The notes under the pieces were generated by a model. That model was not told where the DNA came from, ran no database searches, and saw nothing but the letters and a program-made list of their open reading frames with translations. A stretch of DNA of 64,000 bases from an uncultured Pelagibacteraceae bacterium (GTDB lineage: Bacteria > Pseudomonadota > Alphaproteobacteria > Pelagibacterales > Pelagibacteraceae): contig CACJLM010000001.1 in the NCBI GenBank assembly GCA_902594245.1, forward strand, positions 93,673-157,672, read 5' to 3'. Positions 1 to 9,725 of this stretch are shown here, in pieces. Every line of letters starts with the position of its first letter. Within the stretch, counting starts at the first letter, position 1. The position numbers and the translations under genes are program-made.

Positions 1-1
1 T

Positions 2-709
2 CCAGGAAGTAATACTTTTGATTTTCAAGATTTAGGAAAAATAATTTCAATAGCTAAAAAAAAAAAAATTTTTACTGCTATAGATAATACATGGGGCACG
101 CCATATTATTTAAAACCTATAAAACTTGGATTTGATATGTCTATAGTTTCAGCTACAAAATATTATTCTGGTCATTCTGATGTAATGGGAGGAAGTTTAG
201 CAGTAAATAAAAAAGTTTTTGAAAAAGTTAAGACAGCTGAAAGAATTACTGGTTTACGATTGGGTCCAGATGATGCTTATTTGATTACCAGAGGTTTAAG
301 AACTTTGGATGTAAGATTAGATCGACATAGAGAAAATGCAAAAAAAGTTGCTACATTTTTGTCAAAAAATAAGAAGATTAAATTGTTATATCCATTTAAA
401 AAAGACTCTTTAAATTTTAGAATGTGGAAAAAATACTATTCGGGTGCCTCAGGATTAATGGGATTAAAGATTAAATCAAAAAGTATAAATGCAGTAAGAA
501 AATTCGTAAATTCTTTAAAATTATTTGGTTATGGTTATAGCTGGGGTGGTTTTGAAAGTTTAGCTTTACACCAAGAATTTAGAGAAACTGGAAAAAGAAA
601 ATATATGAATTTAGCAAAGGATGAGCACCTTGTAAGATTACACATAGGTTTAGAAGATCCAAATGACTTAATTGCAGATATTAAACAAGCATTAAGACAT
701 TTAAGATGA
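2..709 (+). CDS. metC: Cystathionine beta-lyase / trans-sulfuration PLP enzyme, 5'-truncated by window edge
   Basis: Frame open from base 2 (PGSNTFDFQDLGKI...AIDNTWGTPYYLKPIKLGFDMSIVSATKYYSGHSDVMGG); the SATKY-SGHSDVMGG segment is typical of the PLP-lysine region of Cys/Met metabolism PLP enzymes. Confidence 0.85.
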   Translation, partial: PGSNTFDFQDLGKIISIAKKKKIFTAIDNTWGTPYYLKPIKLGFDMSIVSATKYYSGHSDVMGGSLAVNKKVFEKVKTAERITGLRLGPDDAYLITRGLRTLDVRLDRHRENAKKVATFLSKNKKIKLLYPFKKDSLNFRMWKKYYSGASGLMGLKIKSKSINAVRKFVNSLKLFGYGYSWGGFESLALHQEFRETGKRKYMNLAKDEHLVRLHIGLEDPNDLIADIKQALRHLR

Positions 710-1926
710 TATCAGAAAATTTTTTTAAATCTAAAACAGCAATCATAACTTTGTTTGCTGCATGTTTTGTTGTTTTGATTTCTTTAGGTGTAAGACAAGT
801 TTTTGGTTTATTCTTTATCGATTTTAATGAAAGTTTGAATATAAGTAATACTGCATTTGGTTTTGCAATTGGAATACAAATGTTAATGTGGGGAATAACT
901 GGTCCAATTTTTGGAGCAGTTGCAGATCGTTACGGTGGACATATAGCAATAATTTCTGCATTTATATTTTATACTCTTGGTATTTATTTTTTATACACAG
1001 GTCCAAATACTGGAATTTTTTTTCAAATTCATATGGGTTTACTGATAGGTATTGGTTTGGGTGGCACAGCCATAAGTATCCCAATGTCAGTTGTTGGTAA
1101 ACACTTCCCATTATCAACAAGAACAATTGCAATGAGTATTGTTACTGCACTTGGATCTTTCGGTTACTTTCTCTCACCAATTTTTACAAATTATTCTTTA
1201 AAAGAATATGGGTGGAATTATACTTTATTCATCTTTTCCTTAGTTTTAGTAACAGGATTAGTTGCAGCTTATTTTGTAAGATCTCCATCTGAGTCCGAAA
1301 GTGTTGAGAAAACTTCGGACCAATCATTTAAAGAAGCTTTAACTGAAGCTTTTAAGACCAAAAGTTATATTTTACTTGTGTCGGGATTTTTTGTTTGTGG
1401 TTTTCACATTACTTTGGTTGGAACTCATGTTCCTAAGTATGTTATTGATAGAGGTTTAGAGGACTGGACTGCAGCTGCAATTTTATCATTGATTGGATTA
1501 TTTAATATTTTTGGCTCATTATTAAGTGGTTATCTTTCAGCAAAAATGAGCAAGAAAATTATTCTCAGTGGGATTTATTTTTTAAGAGGGATTTCTATAA
1601 TTCTTTTCATATTTACACCAGCTAGTAACATTAGTGCTTTCTTATTTGGAGCGAGTTTTGGTTTCTTATGGCTTTCAACAGTTCCAGCAACCAGTGGAAT
1701 AGTTGCACATTTATTTGGAACAAAATATTTAGGAATGCTTTATGGAATTGTATTTTTAAGTCATCAAATAGGATCTTTTTTTGGTGCATATCTTGGAGGT
1801 TTATTCCATGATATATATGGTTCTTATGATTATGCGTGGTATTTAGCAATTGCTTTATCTGTTTTCGCAGCAATAATACACTTACCAATTAAAGAAGAAC
1901 CAGTTTTAAGATTAAAAACAGAATAA
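706..1926 (+). CDS. MFS transporter
   Basis: 406 aa, about 12 hydrophobic segments, GxxADRYGGH motif after TM2. Confidence 0.85.
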   Translation: MISENFFKSKTAIITLFAACFVVLISLGVRQVFGLFFIDFNESLNISNTAFGFAIGIQMLMWGITGPIFGAVADRYGGHIAIISAFIFYTLGIYFLYTGPNTGIFFQIHMGLLIGIGLGGTAISIPMSVVGKHFPLSTRTIAMSIVTALGSFGYFLSPIFTNYSLKEYGWNYTLFIFSLVLVTGLVAAYFVRSPSESESVEKTSDQSFKEALTEAFKTKSYILLVSGFFVCGFHITLVGTHVPKYVIDRGLEDWTAAAILSLIGLFNIFGSLLSGYLSAKMSKKIILSGIYFLRGISIILFIFTPASNISAFLFGASFGFLWLSTVPATSGIVAHLFGTKYLGMLYGIVFLSHQIGSFFGAYLGGLFHDIYGSYDYAWYLAIALSVFAAIIHLPIKEEPVLRLKTE

Positions 1927-1927
1927 A

Positions 1928-3082
1928 TTGAGTAAAAAAGATCAACTATCGGACATACATAATTCAGGAAAATCTTACATAATTTATAAATCAAAAAAAG
2001 GTTTTGATTTATATACAAATTTTTCGAAAAAAATTATTCTTAAAAAAAATAATATTAGTAGTTTTTTAAGTAAAAAACATCAAAGTGTATCTAAAAATAC
2101 TGATCTACACATAGGTTTTTTTGGTTATGAAATACTAAACAATTTAATCGGTGTCAAAATTCCAAAACAAAAAAGTACTAAATTTCCAAAGGGAATTTTC
2201 TATAAACCTGAAAAGAAGATCAGTTTAAGTAATAATTTGAAATATGAAAATAAAGATAAACACAAAAAAAGTACTTTTAAGATAAATATAAACAAAAACT
2301 CTTACACTAAAATTTTTAAAAAATTCAAAAAAAAAATTAAAAGTGGAGAGACATATCAAATTAAGATTTGTACTAAATATAAAACAAAATCAAAGATAGA
2401 CCCTTTGAGCTTTTTTTCGAAATTATCAAAAATTAATTTAGCTCCAGAGGCATTCATGATAAAAGATAAAAATTATTCAATTATAAGCTGTTCACCAGAA
2501 AACTTGATAACTAAAAAAGGTACCAATATATTTACAAAGCCTATAGCTGGGACAGTTAAAAAAACCAAATCCTTAAATAAGATAAAGGCACTAAAATATT
2601 TTAGAAAAAATATTAAAGAAACAAAAGAACACAATATGATTGTTGATATGGAAAGAAATGACTTATCTAGAATATGCAAGCCCGGTTCTGTAAAATTATC
2701 TAAACAAAAAATTGTAGAGGAATATAAAGATCTTTTTCATTATGTAAGTTTAATAAAAGGTAAATTAAAAAAGAATGTTCAAAATATAGATATTATTAAA
2801 GCTATGATGCCAGGAGGATCTGTAATTGGTTGTCCCAAGATAAGCACTTTAAGACTTTTAAATAAACAAGAAAAAGAGAATAGAAATATTTATACAGGCA
2901 GCTTTGGATATATAAAATTCAATGGAGATATGAGATTTAACATTATTATTAGATCGATTTTAAATTTTAATAATATTTCTGAAATATCAGTTGCTTCAGG
3001 AGTAGTTGTAGATAGCAATGCTCAACATGAATTCAATGAGAATTATATTAAAGCAAAAGCGTTAATAGATTTGTTTAAATGA
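1928..3082 (+). CDS. pabB: Aminodeoxychorismate synthase component I (TTG start)
   Basis: Chorismate-binding motifs: GETYQIKIC, PIAGTVKK, VDMERNDLSRIC, MMPGGSVIGCPK, YTGSFGYI; adjacent pabA and pabC-like genes. Confidence 0.85.
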   Translation: MSKKDQLSDIHNSGKSYIIYKSKKGFDLYTNFSKKIILKKNNISSFLSKKHQSVSKNTDLHIGFFGYEILNNLIGVKIPKQKSTKFPKGIFYKPEKKISLSNNLKYENKDKHKKSTFKININKNSYTKIFKKFKKKIKSGETYQIKICTKYKTKSKIDPLSFFSKLSKINLAPEAFMIKDKNYSIISCSPENLITKKGTNIFTKPIAGTVKKTKSLNKIKALKYFRKNIKETKEHNMIVDMERNDLSRICKPGSVKLSKQKIVEEYKDLFHYVSLIKGKLKKNVQNIDIIKAMMPGGSVIGCPKISTLRLLNKQEKENRNIYTGSFGYIKFNGDMRFNIIIRSILNFNNISEISVASGVVVDSNAQHEFNENYIKAKALIDLFK

Positions 3083-3636
3083 TTTACGTAATAGATCACA
3101 ATGACTCGTTTACTCATAATGTAGTTCATCAATTTTCATTATTTGATGAGGTGGAATGTGATAATTATAATGAAATAAATAAAACAAAACTTCAAAAAGC
3201 CAAAGTTTTAGTTTTTTCTCCTGGACCGGGTAATCCAAAAGATTATCCGAAAACTTCAGAGATTTACAAAAAATTTAAAGGAAAAAAAAAAATGATTGGA
3301 ATTTGTTTAGGTTTTCAACAAATATTATTTTGTGAAGGAGCTAAAATTATTGAACAAAAGAAAATTTATCATGGATTTCAATCAGATATTAAAGTTGTTA
3401 ATGATAAATCTTTATTCAAAAAAGGAAAAATATTCAAAGTAGGCCGGTATCACTCACTTAAGTTAAAAGAACCTTTTAAAATTAATAATTTTGATATAAC
3501 TATGAGGTGTTTAAAATCAAAAGTTGCAATGTCTTTTGAAAATAATATAGAAAAAATATATGGATTTCAATTTCACCCAGAATCTTTTTTAACAATCAAT
3601 GGCAACTTACTCATTAAAAAAATCCTATCAGCTTAA
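3079..3636 (+). CDS. pabA: Aminodeoxychorismate/anthranilate synthase component II (glutamine amidotransferase)
   Basis: Class I GATase motifs: DHNDSFTHN, SPGPGNP, GICLGFQ, FQFHPES. Confidence 0.88.
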   Translation: MIYVIDHNDSFTHNVVHQFSLFDEVECDNYNEINKTKLQKAKVLVFSPGPGNPKDYPKTSEIYKKFKGKKKMIGICLGFQQILFCEGAKIIEQKKIYHGFQSDIKVVNDKSLFKKGKIFKVGRYHSLKLKEPFKINNFDITMRCLKSKVAMSFENNIEKIYGFQFHPESFLTINGNLLIKKILSA

Positions 3637-4372
3637 AGATTTAAAAGAAACAAAATTTAAAGATCTATGGGGTGATCATGGTGTGTTCACTACAATGTGG
3701 ATTTTTGGAAAACCAGCAAAAATTTTGTTTTTTGAAAATCATTTAAAAAATTTAATTAGATCACTCAAAAAGTATGGAATAAAAAAAAGATTTCTAAAAA
3801 AAGATGTTATAAAAATTATAAATACTAATTTATCAAAAAATAAAAAATACAATCATCTTTTAAGAATTGCGCTAAACAAACAAGTTATTTCAGTATCTTT
3901 GAGAAAGAGAGTAAAACCTAAAATAGATTTTAACTTAAAATTAGTAAATTTAAGACGAGAAAAACCTCAATATAAAAATTTAAAATATAAAAAAATTTTA
4001 TTTCATCTTACTAAATTAGATAACTCTAGATCGGATATAGGTCTTGTAGTAAATAACAAAATTTTAGAAACAGGAACTTCAAATCTTTTATTTATAAAAA
4101 AACAAAAAATATTTACTCCGATAAAAGATTATTATGAAGGAAATACTTACAAGTTTTTTAAATCCAAAGTAAAAAAAATATTAAAGAAAAACATTCTGAT
4201 AAAAGAATTAAATGATTTTGAAGAAATAATATTAATTGGTTCAGGCAAGGGAGTTACCTCAGTTAAATCGATTAAAGAAATTGGCTGGAAAAGAAAAAGT
4301 TTAAGTAAATTTAAAGAATTTTGCAAATATTACAGATTAGCTGTGAAAAAATGTAATCACTATAAGTTCTAA
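3599..4372 (+). CDS. pabC: Class IV aminotransferase, likely aminodeoxychorismate lyase (start may be downstream of the pabA stop)
   Basis: Class IV aminotransferase pattern (ETGTSNLLFIKKQKIFTP, GVTSVKSI) directly after pabBA. Confidence 0.7.
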   Translation: MATYSLKKSYQLKDLKETKFKDLWGDHGVFTTMWIFGKPAKILFFENHLKNLIRSLKKYGIKKRFLKKDVIKIINTNLSKNKKYNHLLRIALNKQVISVSLRKRVKPKIDFNLKLVNLRREKPQYKNLKYKKILFHLTKLDNSRSDIGLVVNNKILETGTSNLLFIKKQKIFTPIKDYYEGNTYKFFKSKVKKILKKNILIKELNDFEEIILIGSGKGVTSVKSIKEIGWKRKSLSKFKEFCKYYRLAVKKCNHYKF

Positions 4373-4376
4373 ATAT

Positions 4377-4775
4377 ATGAGAGATCCAAATAACCCATGT
4401 TTATTTTGTAGTATTAATAAAAGTGGAATTGCCCACGAGAATGATTTGGCTTATGCTAGTTATGACACTTATCCTGTATCAAAAGATCACTGCCTTATTA
4501 TTCCTAAGCGACATATTAAAGATTATTTTGATTTATCTCAAAATGAATTGATAGCATGTGATAAACTTATCAAAATTGTTAAAAACGAAATAACGAATAA
4601 AGATAAATCTGTAAAAGGTTTCAACATTGGAACAAATGTTGGAAAAGCCTCAGGCCAGTCAATTTTTCATTGTCATATTCACTTGATCCCAAGAAGAGAG
4701 GGAGATGTAAAGAATCCTCAAGGCGGAGTAAGATCTGTCATACCAAGCAAACAACATTATAAGAGAGAGAAATAG
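4377..4775 (+). CDS. HIT family protein
   Basis: HCHIHLIPR histidine triad, CLFCSI N-terminus. Confidence 0.9.
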   Translation: MRDPNNPCLFCSINKSGIAHENDLAYASYDTYPVSKDHCLIIPKRHIKDYFDLSQNELIACDKLIKIVKNEITNKDKSVKGFNIGTNVGKASGQSIFHCHIHLIPRREGDVKNPQGGVRSVIPSKQHYKREK

Positions 4776-4809
4776 GCTGTTATTAAAGACAAATTGACTT
4801 GAGTTTGAG

Positions 4810-4828
4810 GTTGAACTATTAGTTCAAC
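4810..4828. promoter_or_regulatory. Perfect 8-bp inverted repeat (GTTGAACT-ATT-AGTTCAAC) over a putative promoter for aprM
   Basis: Read directly; TTGAAC (4811-4816) with 16-bp spacing to TATAAA (4833-4838). Confidence 0.45.
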
Positions 4829-4878
4829 TATATATAAAACTTTAAAAAAATAACTCAAAAATTTAACCAAAGGCGGAA

Positions 4879-5673
4879 ATGTTAAATAATAATCCTTTTT
4901 CTATCTTAGCGGAAACGGTTTCACCATTAGCAATGCAATACTTTATTATAGCTATGATATTATTGATTGCTGTAGGGACTATTATTCAAATGATTCATCA
5001 CAAAAATCTTAAATACTTTTTTGAAAACGCGAGAAAAGCAAAATTATCAGCAACAAAAGAATTAGGTATTGGAGAAAAATCAGCAATAATTGCAAAAACA
5101 ACTGTTGTAGATATTGGTACAACATCTGAGTTAGGTTTTGGGAAAAGAAGATTAGCTCATGTGCTTGGCATGTATGGTACAATATTGTTTTGGATATCAT
5201 CGGCTGTTTTAGTTTTTTGTTACACAGGTTCAGATAAAACAAATTCTGAAACTTGGTCGATGCTTTGGCATGTAGGAGCTATATTAACTTGTCTAGGTGG
5301 GTTTTGGTTTTGGTTTTTTTTAAGAGTAGACGTTTCTGCAGAAGCTCATCCATGGTACAGAATTATTAAAGCAGACTTATTTGTGTTAGCATTGTTAGCT
5401 TGTTCTACTTTTGGATTAGCTTGGTCGTATACTCAATTTAATGGTCAAGCAGGATTATCTTATTTATTTTTGACTTTATTTATAGCCTCAAACCTAATTT
5501 TATTTGGTGGAGTTTATTGGTCAAAATTTGCGCATATGTTTTACAAACCTGGAGCTGCAATACAGAAAAATTTAGCTGAGGCTGATGGATCTAGAGACAA
5601 TCTTCCCCCACCTGCTGATGCACCTGAGCAATTTGGCCTGGGTATAAAAAGAGAAGAGCCAAAACATTATTAA
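4879..5673 (+). CDS. aprM: AprM-like membrane anchor of adenylylsulfate reductase
   Basis: Multi-TM protein directly upstream of aprBA with the same orientation. Confidence 0.75.
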   Translation: MLNNNPFSILAETVSPLAMQYFIIAMILLIAVGTIIQMIHHKNLKYFFENARKAKLSATKELGIGEKSAIIAKTTVVDIGTTSELGFGKRRLAHVLGMYGTILFWISSAVLVFCYTGSDKTNSETWSMLWHVGAILTCLGGFWFWFFLRVDVSAEAHPWYRIIKADLFVLALLACSTFGLAWSYTQFNGQAGLSYLFLTLFIASNLILFGGVYWSKFAHMFYKPGAAIQKNLAEADGSRDNLPPPADAPEQFGLGIKREEPKHY

Positions 5674-5704
5674 TATGATAACTAAAAAGGGAGAAAAATA
5701 AATT

Positions 5705-6175
5705 ATGTCAACATTTGTATATATGACTAGATGTGATGGTTGCGGGCACTGTGTAGATATTTGTCCATCAGATATCATGCACATCGATGAAAATATAAGA
5801 AGAGCAAAAAATATTGAACCAAATTTTTGTTGGGAATGTTATTCTTGCGTTAAGGCATGCCCTAACCATGCAATAGATGTTAGAGGTTATGCTGATTTTG
5901 CTCCGATGGGTCATAGTGTTAGAGTAAGAAGAGAAGAGGAAAAGGGAACAATTTCTTGGAAAATTAAATTTAGAAATGGAACAGAAAAAAACTTTGTTTC
6001 ACCAATTACAACAAAACCTTGGGGAAAATTTATTCCTAAACTTGCAGAGGGTGATACACCTAATCAAGGAGAGATTAATTCACAAAGATTATATAGAGAA
6101 CCAGAGGGCTTAAATACAAATAAAGAATTACCTGTGGTTCCAAAAGAATCTTTCAAAAAAGGAGTTTACTATTAA
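5705..6175 (+). CDS. aprB: Adenylylsulfate reductase subunit beta
   Basis: Two 4Fe-4S motifs (CDGCGHCVDICPSDIM; CWECYSCVKACPNHAID); next to aprA. Confidence 0.9.
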   Translation: MSTFVYMTRCDGCGHCVDICPSDIMHIDENIRRAKNIEPNFCWECYSCVKACPNHAIDVRGYADFAPMGHSVRVRREEEKGTISWKIKFRNGTEKNFVSPITTKPWGKFIPKLAEGDTPNQGEINSQRLYREPEGLNTNKELPVVPKESFKKGVYY

Positions 6176-8034
6176 TGGCCAAACATAAAACACATTTTGA
6201 AGATTGTGATGTTTTAGTTGTTGGTGGTGGAATGGCCGGCACAGGAGCAACTTTTGAAGCAAGACACTGGGGAAGAGACTTAAAAATTGTTTGTGTAGAA
6301 AAGGCTAATATAGATAGAAGTGGAGCTGTTGCTCAGGGATTATATGCAATTAATTGTTATATGGGTATGCAATGGGATGAAAATCAACCAGAGGACCATG
6401 TAAGATATGCACGAAACGATCTAATGGGTATGGTTAGAGAGGATTTAGGTTATGATATGGCTCGTCACGTAGACTCTACAGTCCATATGTTTGATGAATG
6501 GGGTCTTCCAATGATGAAAAATGAAAAGACAGGAAGATATTTAAGGGAAGGTAAGTGGCAAATTATGATACATGGTGAAAGTTACAAACCAATCGTTGCC
6601 GAGGCTGCTAAAAAATCTGCTGATAAAATTTATAATAGAATAATGGTTACTCATCTTTTAATGGATGAAGCTAAAGAAAATAGAATTGGTGGTGCTGTAG
6701 GTTTCAACATGAGAACAGGAGATTTTCATGTATTTAGAGCGAAAACTGTAATCGTTGCAGCAGGTGGAGCTTCACATATATTTAAACCAAGAGCAGTTGG
6801 AGAAGGAATGGGTAGAACTTGGTATGCACCTTGGAGTAATGGTTCAGCTTATGCTTTACCAATAGCAGCAGGTGCGAAAATGACTCAAATGGAAAACAGA
6901 ATTGTTTTATGTAGATTTAAAGATGGTTATGGACCTGTTGGAGCTTATTTCTTACATTTAAAAACTTATACACAAAATGCTAATGGTGAAAATTATGAAA
7001 AGAAATGGTACGATCAAACAAAAGAGCTTGTAGGAGAATATATTGATCATCATCCAACTCCAACATGTTTGAGAAATCATGCATTTATTCAAGAAGTGGC
7101 TGCAGGTGGTGGACCAATCCACATGGTAACTAAAGAAGCTTTTCAAGATCCACATTTGGAGACGGTAGGTTGGGAAAACTTTTTAGGTATGACAGTTGGT
7201 CAAGCTGTAGTTTGGGCTTCCCAAAATATAGATCCTAAATACACAAACCCAGAATTAACAACTTCAGAGCCATATGTAATGGGTTCACACGCTACATGTT
7301 CTGGAGCATGGGTAAGTGGTCCTGAAGATTTATCTCCACCTGAATATTTCTGGGGATATAATCGAATGTTGACTATTGATGGTCTATTTGGAGCTGGTGA
7401 TACGGTTGGAGGAAGCGCTCATAAGTTTTCATCCGGTTCTTTCACTGAAGGTAGACTAGCTGCAAAAGCAGCAGTTAAATATATTCAAGATCAAAAAGCT
7501 GAAGGTATTAATGTTTCAGATAAGCAATGTGATGATTTCAAAAAAGCTGTCTATAAACCTCTAGAAACATATACTGTTTCTCAAAACGAAATTACAGGTG
7601 GAACAGTCTCTCCTAGTTATATTTCACCTATTCAAGGTTTACAAAGACTTCAAAAAATTATGGATGAGTACGTTGGCGGTATCACATCAAATTACATGAC
7701 AAATGGAAATATGTTAAAAAGAGCTTTAGAGCTTTTAGATTGGCTTCAAGAGGACTTAGAGAAGGTTGGGGCTGAAGATTATCATCAATTGATGCGAGCT
7801 TGGGAACTCAAGCATAGAACATTGACTTCTCAATGTGTAACAGAACACACTTTATTTAGAGAAGAAACACGTTGGCCAGGGTATTATTATAGAGGTGATC
7901 ATATGAAATTAGATGATGAAAATTGGCATTGTCTAACGGTTTCAAGAAGAGACCCTAAAACTGGAAAATTCTCGATGGAAAAGGTTCCTGTCTACCATAT
8001 TGTAGACGAAAATGAGAAAAAAAAAGCCTCATAA
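6175..8034 (+). CDS. aprA: Adenylylsulfate reductase subunit alpha
   Basis: FAD-binding GGGMAGTGATFEARHWG, KANIDRSGAVAQGLYAINCYMG, AprA-like over full length. Confidence 0.95.
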   Translation: MAKHKTHFEDCDVLVVGGGMAGTGATFEARHWGRDLKIVCVEKANIDRSGAVAQGLYAINCYMGMQWDENQPEDHVRYARNDLMGMVREDLGYDMARHVDSTVHMFDEWGLPMMKNEKTGRYLREGKWQIMIHGESYKPIVAEAAKKSADKIYNRIMVTHLLMDEAKENRIGGAVGFNMRTGDFHVFRAKTVIVAAGGASHIFKPRAVGEGMGRTWYAPWSNGSAYALPIAAGAKMTQMENRIVLCRFKDGYGPVGAYFLHLKTYTQNANGENYEKKWYDQTKELVGEYIDHHPTPTCLRNHAFIQEVAAGGGPIHMVTKEAFQDPHLETVGWENFLGMTVGQAVVWASQNIDPKYTNPELTTSEPYVMGSHATCSGAWVSGPEDLSPPEYFWGYNRMLTIDGLFGAGDTVGGSAHKFSSGSFTEGRLAAKAAVKYIQDQKAEGINVSDKQCDDFKKAVYKPLETYTVSQNEITGGTVSPSYISPIQGLQRLQKIMDEYVGGITSNYMTNGNMLKRALELLDWLQEDLEKVGAEDYHQLMRAWELKHRTLTSQCVTEHTLFREETRWPGYYYRGDHMKLDDENWHCLTVSRRDPKTGKFSMEKVPVYHIVDENEKKKAS

Positions 8035-8057
8035 TAAATTATTAATTATAAATACCT

Positions 8058-8408
8058 ATGGATCTATTATCTAAATCAGATGAGGAAATATTTGCCATTG
8101 GAAAACCTTTTTGGGAAAATTTAGTAAGATCATCCAATATGAAAGATTATGGTAGTTTTACTAGAGATTTCTCAACCCAGATGTTGTTTGGAGCAAATGA
8201 AGTAGAGTTAGGAAAGCAGTGGGCTAACAACGATCTAATAACCAATTTGAATGAAACCTATGAACCATTTGGGACCTTAAGGAGAGGTGAGCACATCACA
8301 ATTCTCATAAAACAAACAAATAAGAAAATCCCTGGAGAGTTTTTAGGAAGGCTAGTTCTTGGAGTTGAAGATGGTGAGACCAAGGTCTTCGGAGCTACAA
8401 TTTATTAA
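8058..8408 (+). CDS. Conserved-looking hypothetical protein in the apr operon
   Basis: 116 aa ORF, 23 bp after the aprA stop, same strand. Confidence 0.7.
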   Translation: MDLLSKSDEEIFAIGKPFWENLVRSSNMKDYGSFTRDFSTQMLFGANEVELGKQWANNDLITNLNETYEPFGTLRRGEHITILIKQTNKKIPGEFLGRLVLGVEDGETKVFGATIY

Positions 8409-8478
8409 CTCAAAAAAAAATTATTTTATTCAATTATAGTTTGACAATTTTTTTACTGGGTGTATTGAGGATGTATAG

Positions 8479-8613
8479 ATGCACTTTTCAAATATAAAAA
8501 TCTCCCAAAAAATTTTAAATAAAAAGACAATATTTATTAAAACAGGGATTTTTTCAGCTATTGCTACTTGTTGGGGTGTTATCTTAGTTGGAACTTTTTT
8601 GACATTTAAATAA
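8479..8613 (+). CDS. Small single-TM protein (44 aa), not in ORF track
   Basis: MHFSNIKISQKILNKKTIFIKTGIFSAIATCWGVILVGTFLTFK; single hydrophobic segment. Confidence 0.5.
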   Translation: MHFSNIKISQKILNKKTIFIKTGIFSAIATCWGVILVGTFLTFK

Positions 8614-8637
8614 TTTTTACAAGAAGTTTAATTTTAG

Positions 8638-9723
8638 ATGGAAGTTTTTTTACCTATAGCTGAAGTTTTTGTTAGTCCAATTGAAATTCTTTTATTAAGT
8701 GCACTAGTCGGGGTTCTTTCAGGTTTGTTTGGTGTTGGTGGAGGTTTTTTAATGACACCTTTTTTAATTTTTTTAGGTGTACCACCAGCTTATGCAGTTG
8801 CAAATGAGGCTAATAATATTTTAGCAACATCAGTTTCTGGGTCTACTACTCACTGGTTGAAAAATACTTTGGATTATAAAATGGGTTTTATGATTGTAAT
8901 AGGTGGTTCCATAGGAACCGCTTTAGGTATTTATACTTTTAGTTATTTTAAGGGAATTGGAAAAATAGATACAGTTATTTCTTTAGCTTATATGTACATA
9001 CTTGCAATAATTGGAACATTAATGTTAGTTGAGAGTTTAGGTGAAATTGATAAAGCAAAAAAAAATGTTATAGAAAGAAAAAAATTACACGTTCATTATT
9101 GGATTCACGGTCTTCCATTTAGGATGAGATTTCCTAAATCCAAATTATACGAAAGTATTTTTACCCCAATTATTATTGGCTTAGTTGTTGGATTTATAGC
9201 TGCCATTATGGGAATAGGTGGCGCTTTTATTTTGGTTCCAGCAATGATTTATCTAATAAAAATGCCAACAAGATTAGTTCCTGGAACTTCTTTATTTGTA
9301 ACTATTTTTGTAAGTGTAATTGTAACTTTTTTACACTCATTCAATTATGGCTCAATTGATTTAATGTTAGTATTATTATTAGTGGTTGGGTCAATTATTG
9401 GTGTTCAAGTTGGTCAAAAACTAGGAGAACAAATTGATAGCTCAGGATTAAAAGCATTGTTAGCAATATTGTTGCTGATTGTTGGTATTGCAATAGCTTA
9501 TGATACTTTTTTTGCAGAAGAGATCTCAAATGTAGTAGTAAAAACTCCAAGCACTGAATTAAATTTTTTCTCAAAATTTATTAAAGAATTTTCTAAAGAT
9601 ATGCCATTTTTTTATGGTTTGTTCTCAATTTTATTTGCGGTTGTTTTAGGAATAGCTGCGGCTTTTATAAGAAGATTTTTATCTAAGATGAGAAAAAAAT
9701 ATTTTGTTAAACCTGCAAAGTAG
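8638..9723 (+). CDS. TauE/SafE family sulfite exporter-like permease
   Basis: GVLSGLFGVGGGFLMTP and GFIAAIMGIGGAFILVPAMIYL duplicated motifs. Confidence 0.88.
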   Translation: MEVFLPIAEVFVSPIEILLLSALVGVLSGLFGVGGGFLMTPFLIFLGVPPAYAVANEANNILATSVSGSTTHWLKNTLDYKMGFMIVIGGSIGTALGIYTFSYFKGIGKIDTVISLAYMYILAIIGTLMLVESLGEIDKAKKNVIERKKLHVHYWIHGLPFRMRFPKSKLYESIFTPIIIGLVVGFIAAIMGIGGAFILVPAMIYLIKMPTRLVPGTSLFVTIFVSVIVTFLHSFNYGSIDLMLVLLLVVGSIIGVQVGQKLGEQIDSSGLKALLAILLLIVGIAIAYDTFFAEEISNVVVKTPSTELNFFSKFIKEFSKDMPFFYGLFSILFAVVLGIAAAFIRRFLSKMRKKYFVKPAK

Positions 9724-9725
9724 TT

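Noticed and set aside
888-1100. Out-of-frame 70-aa ORF inside the MFS gene
   Set aside because: Overlaps a confident MFS CDS; Trp/Ser/Tyr-rich frame-shift translation
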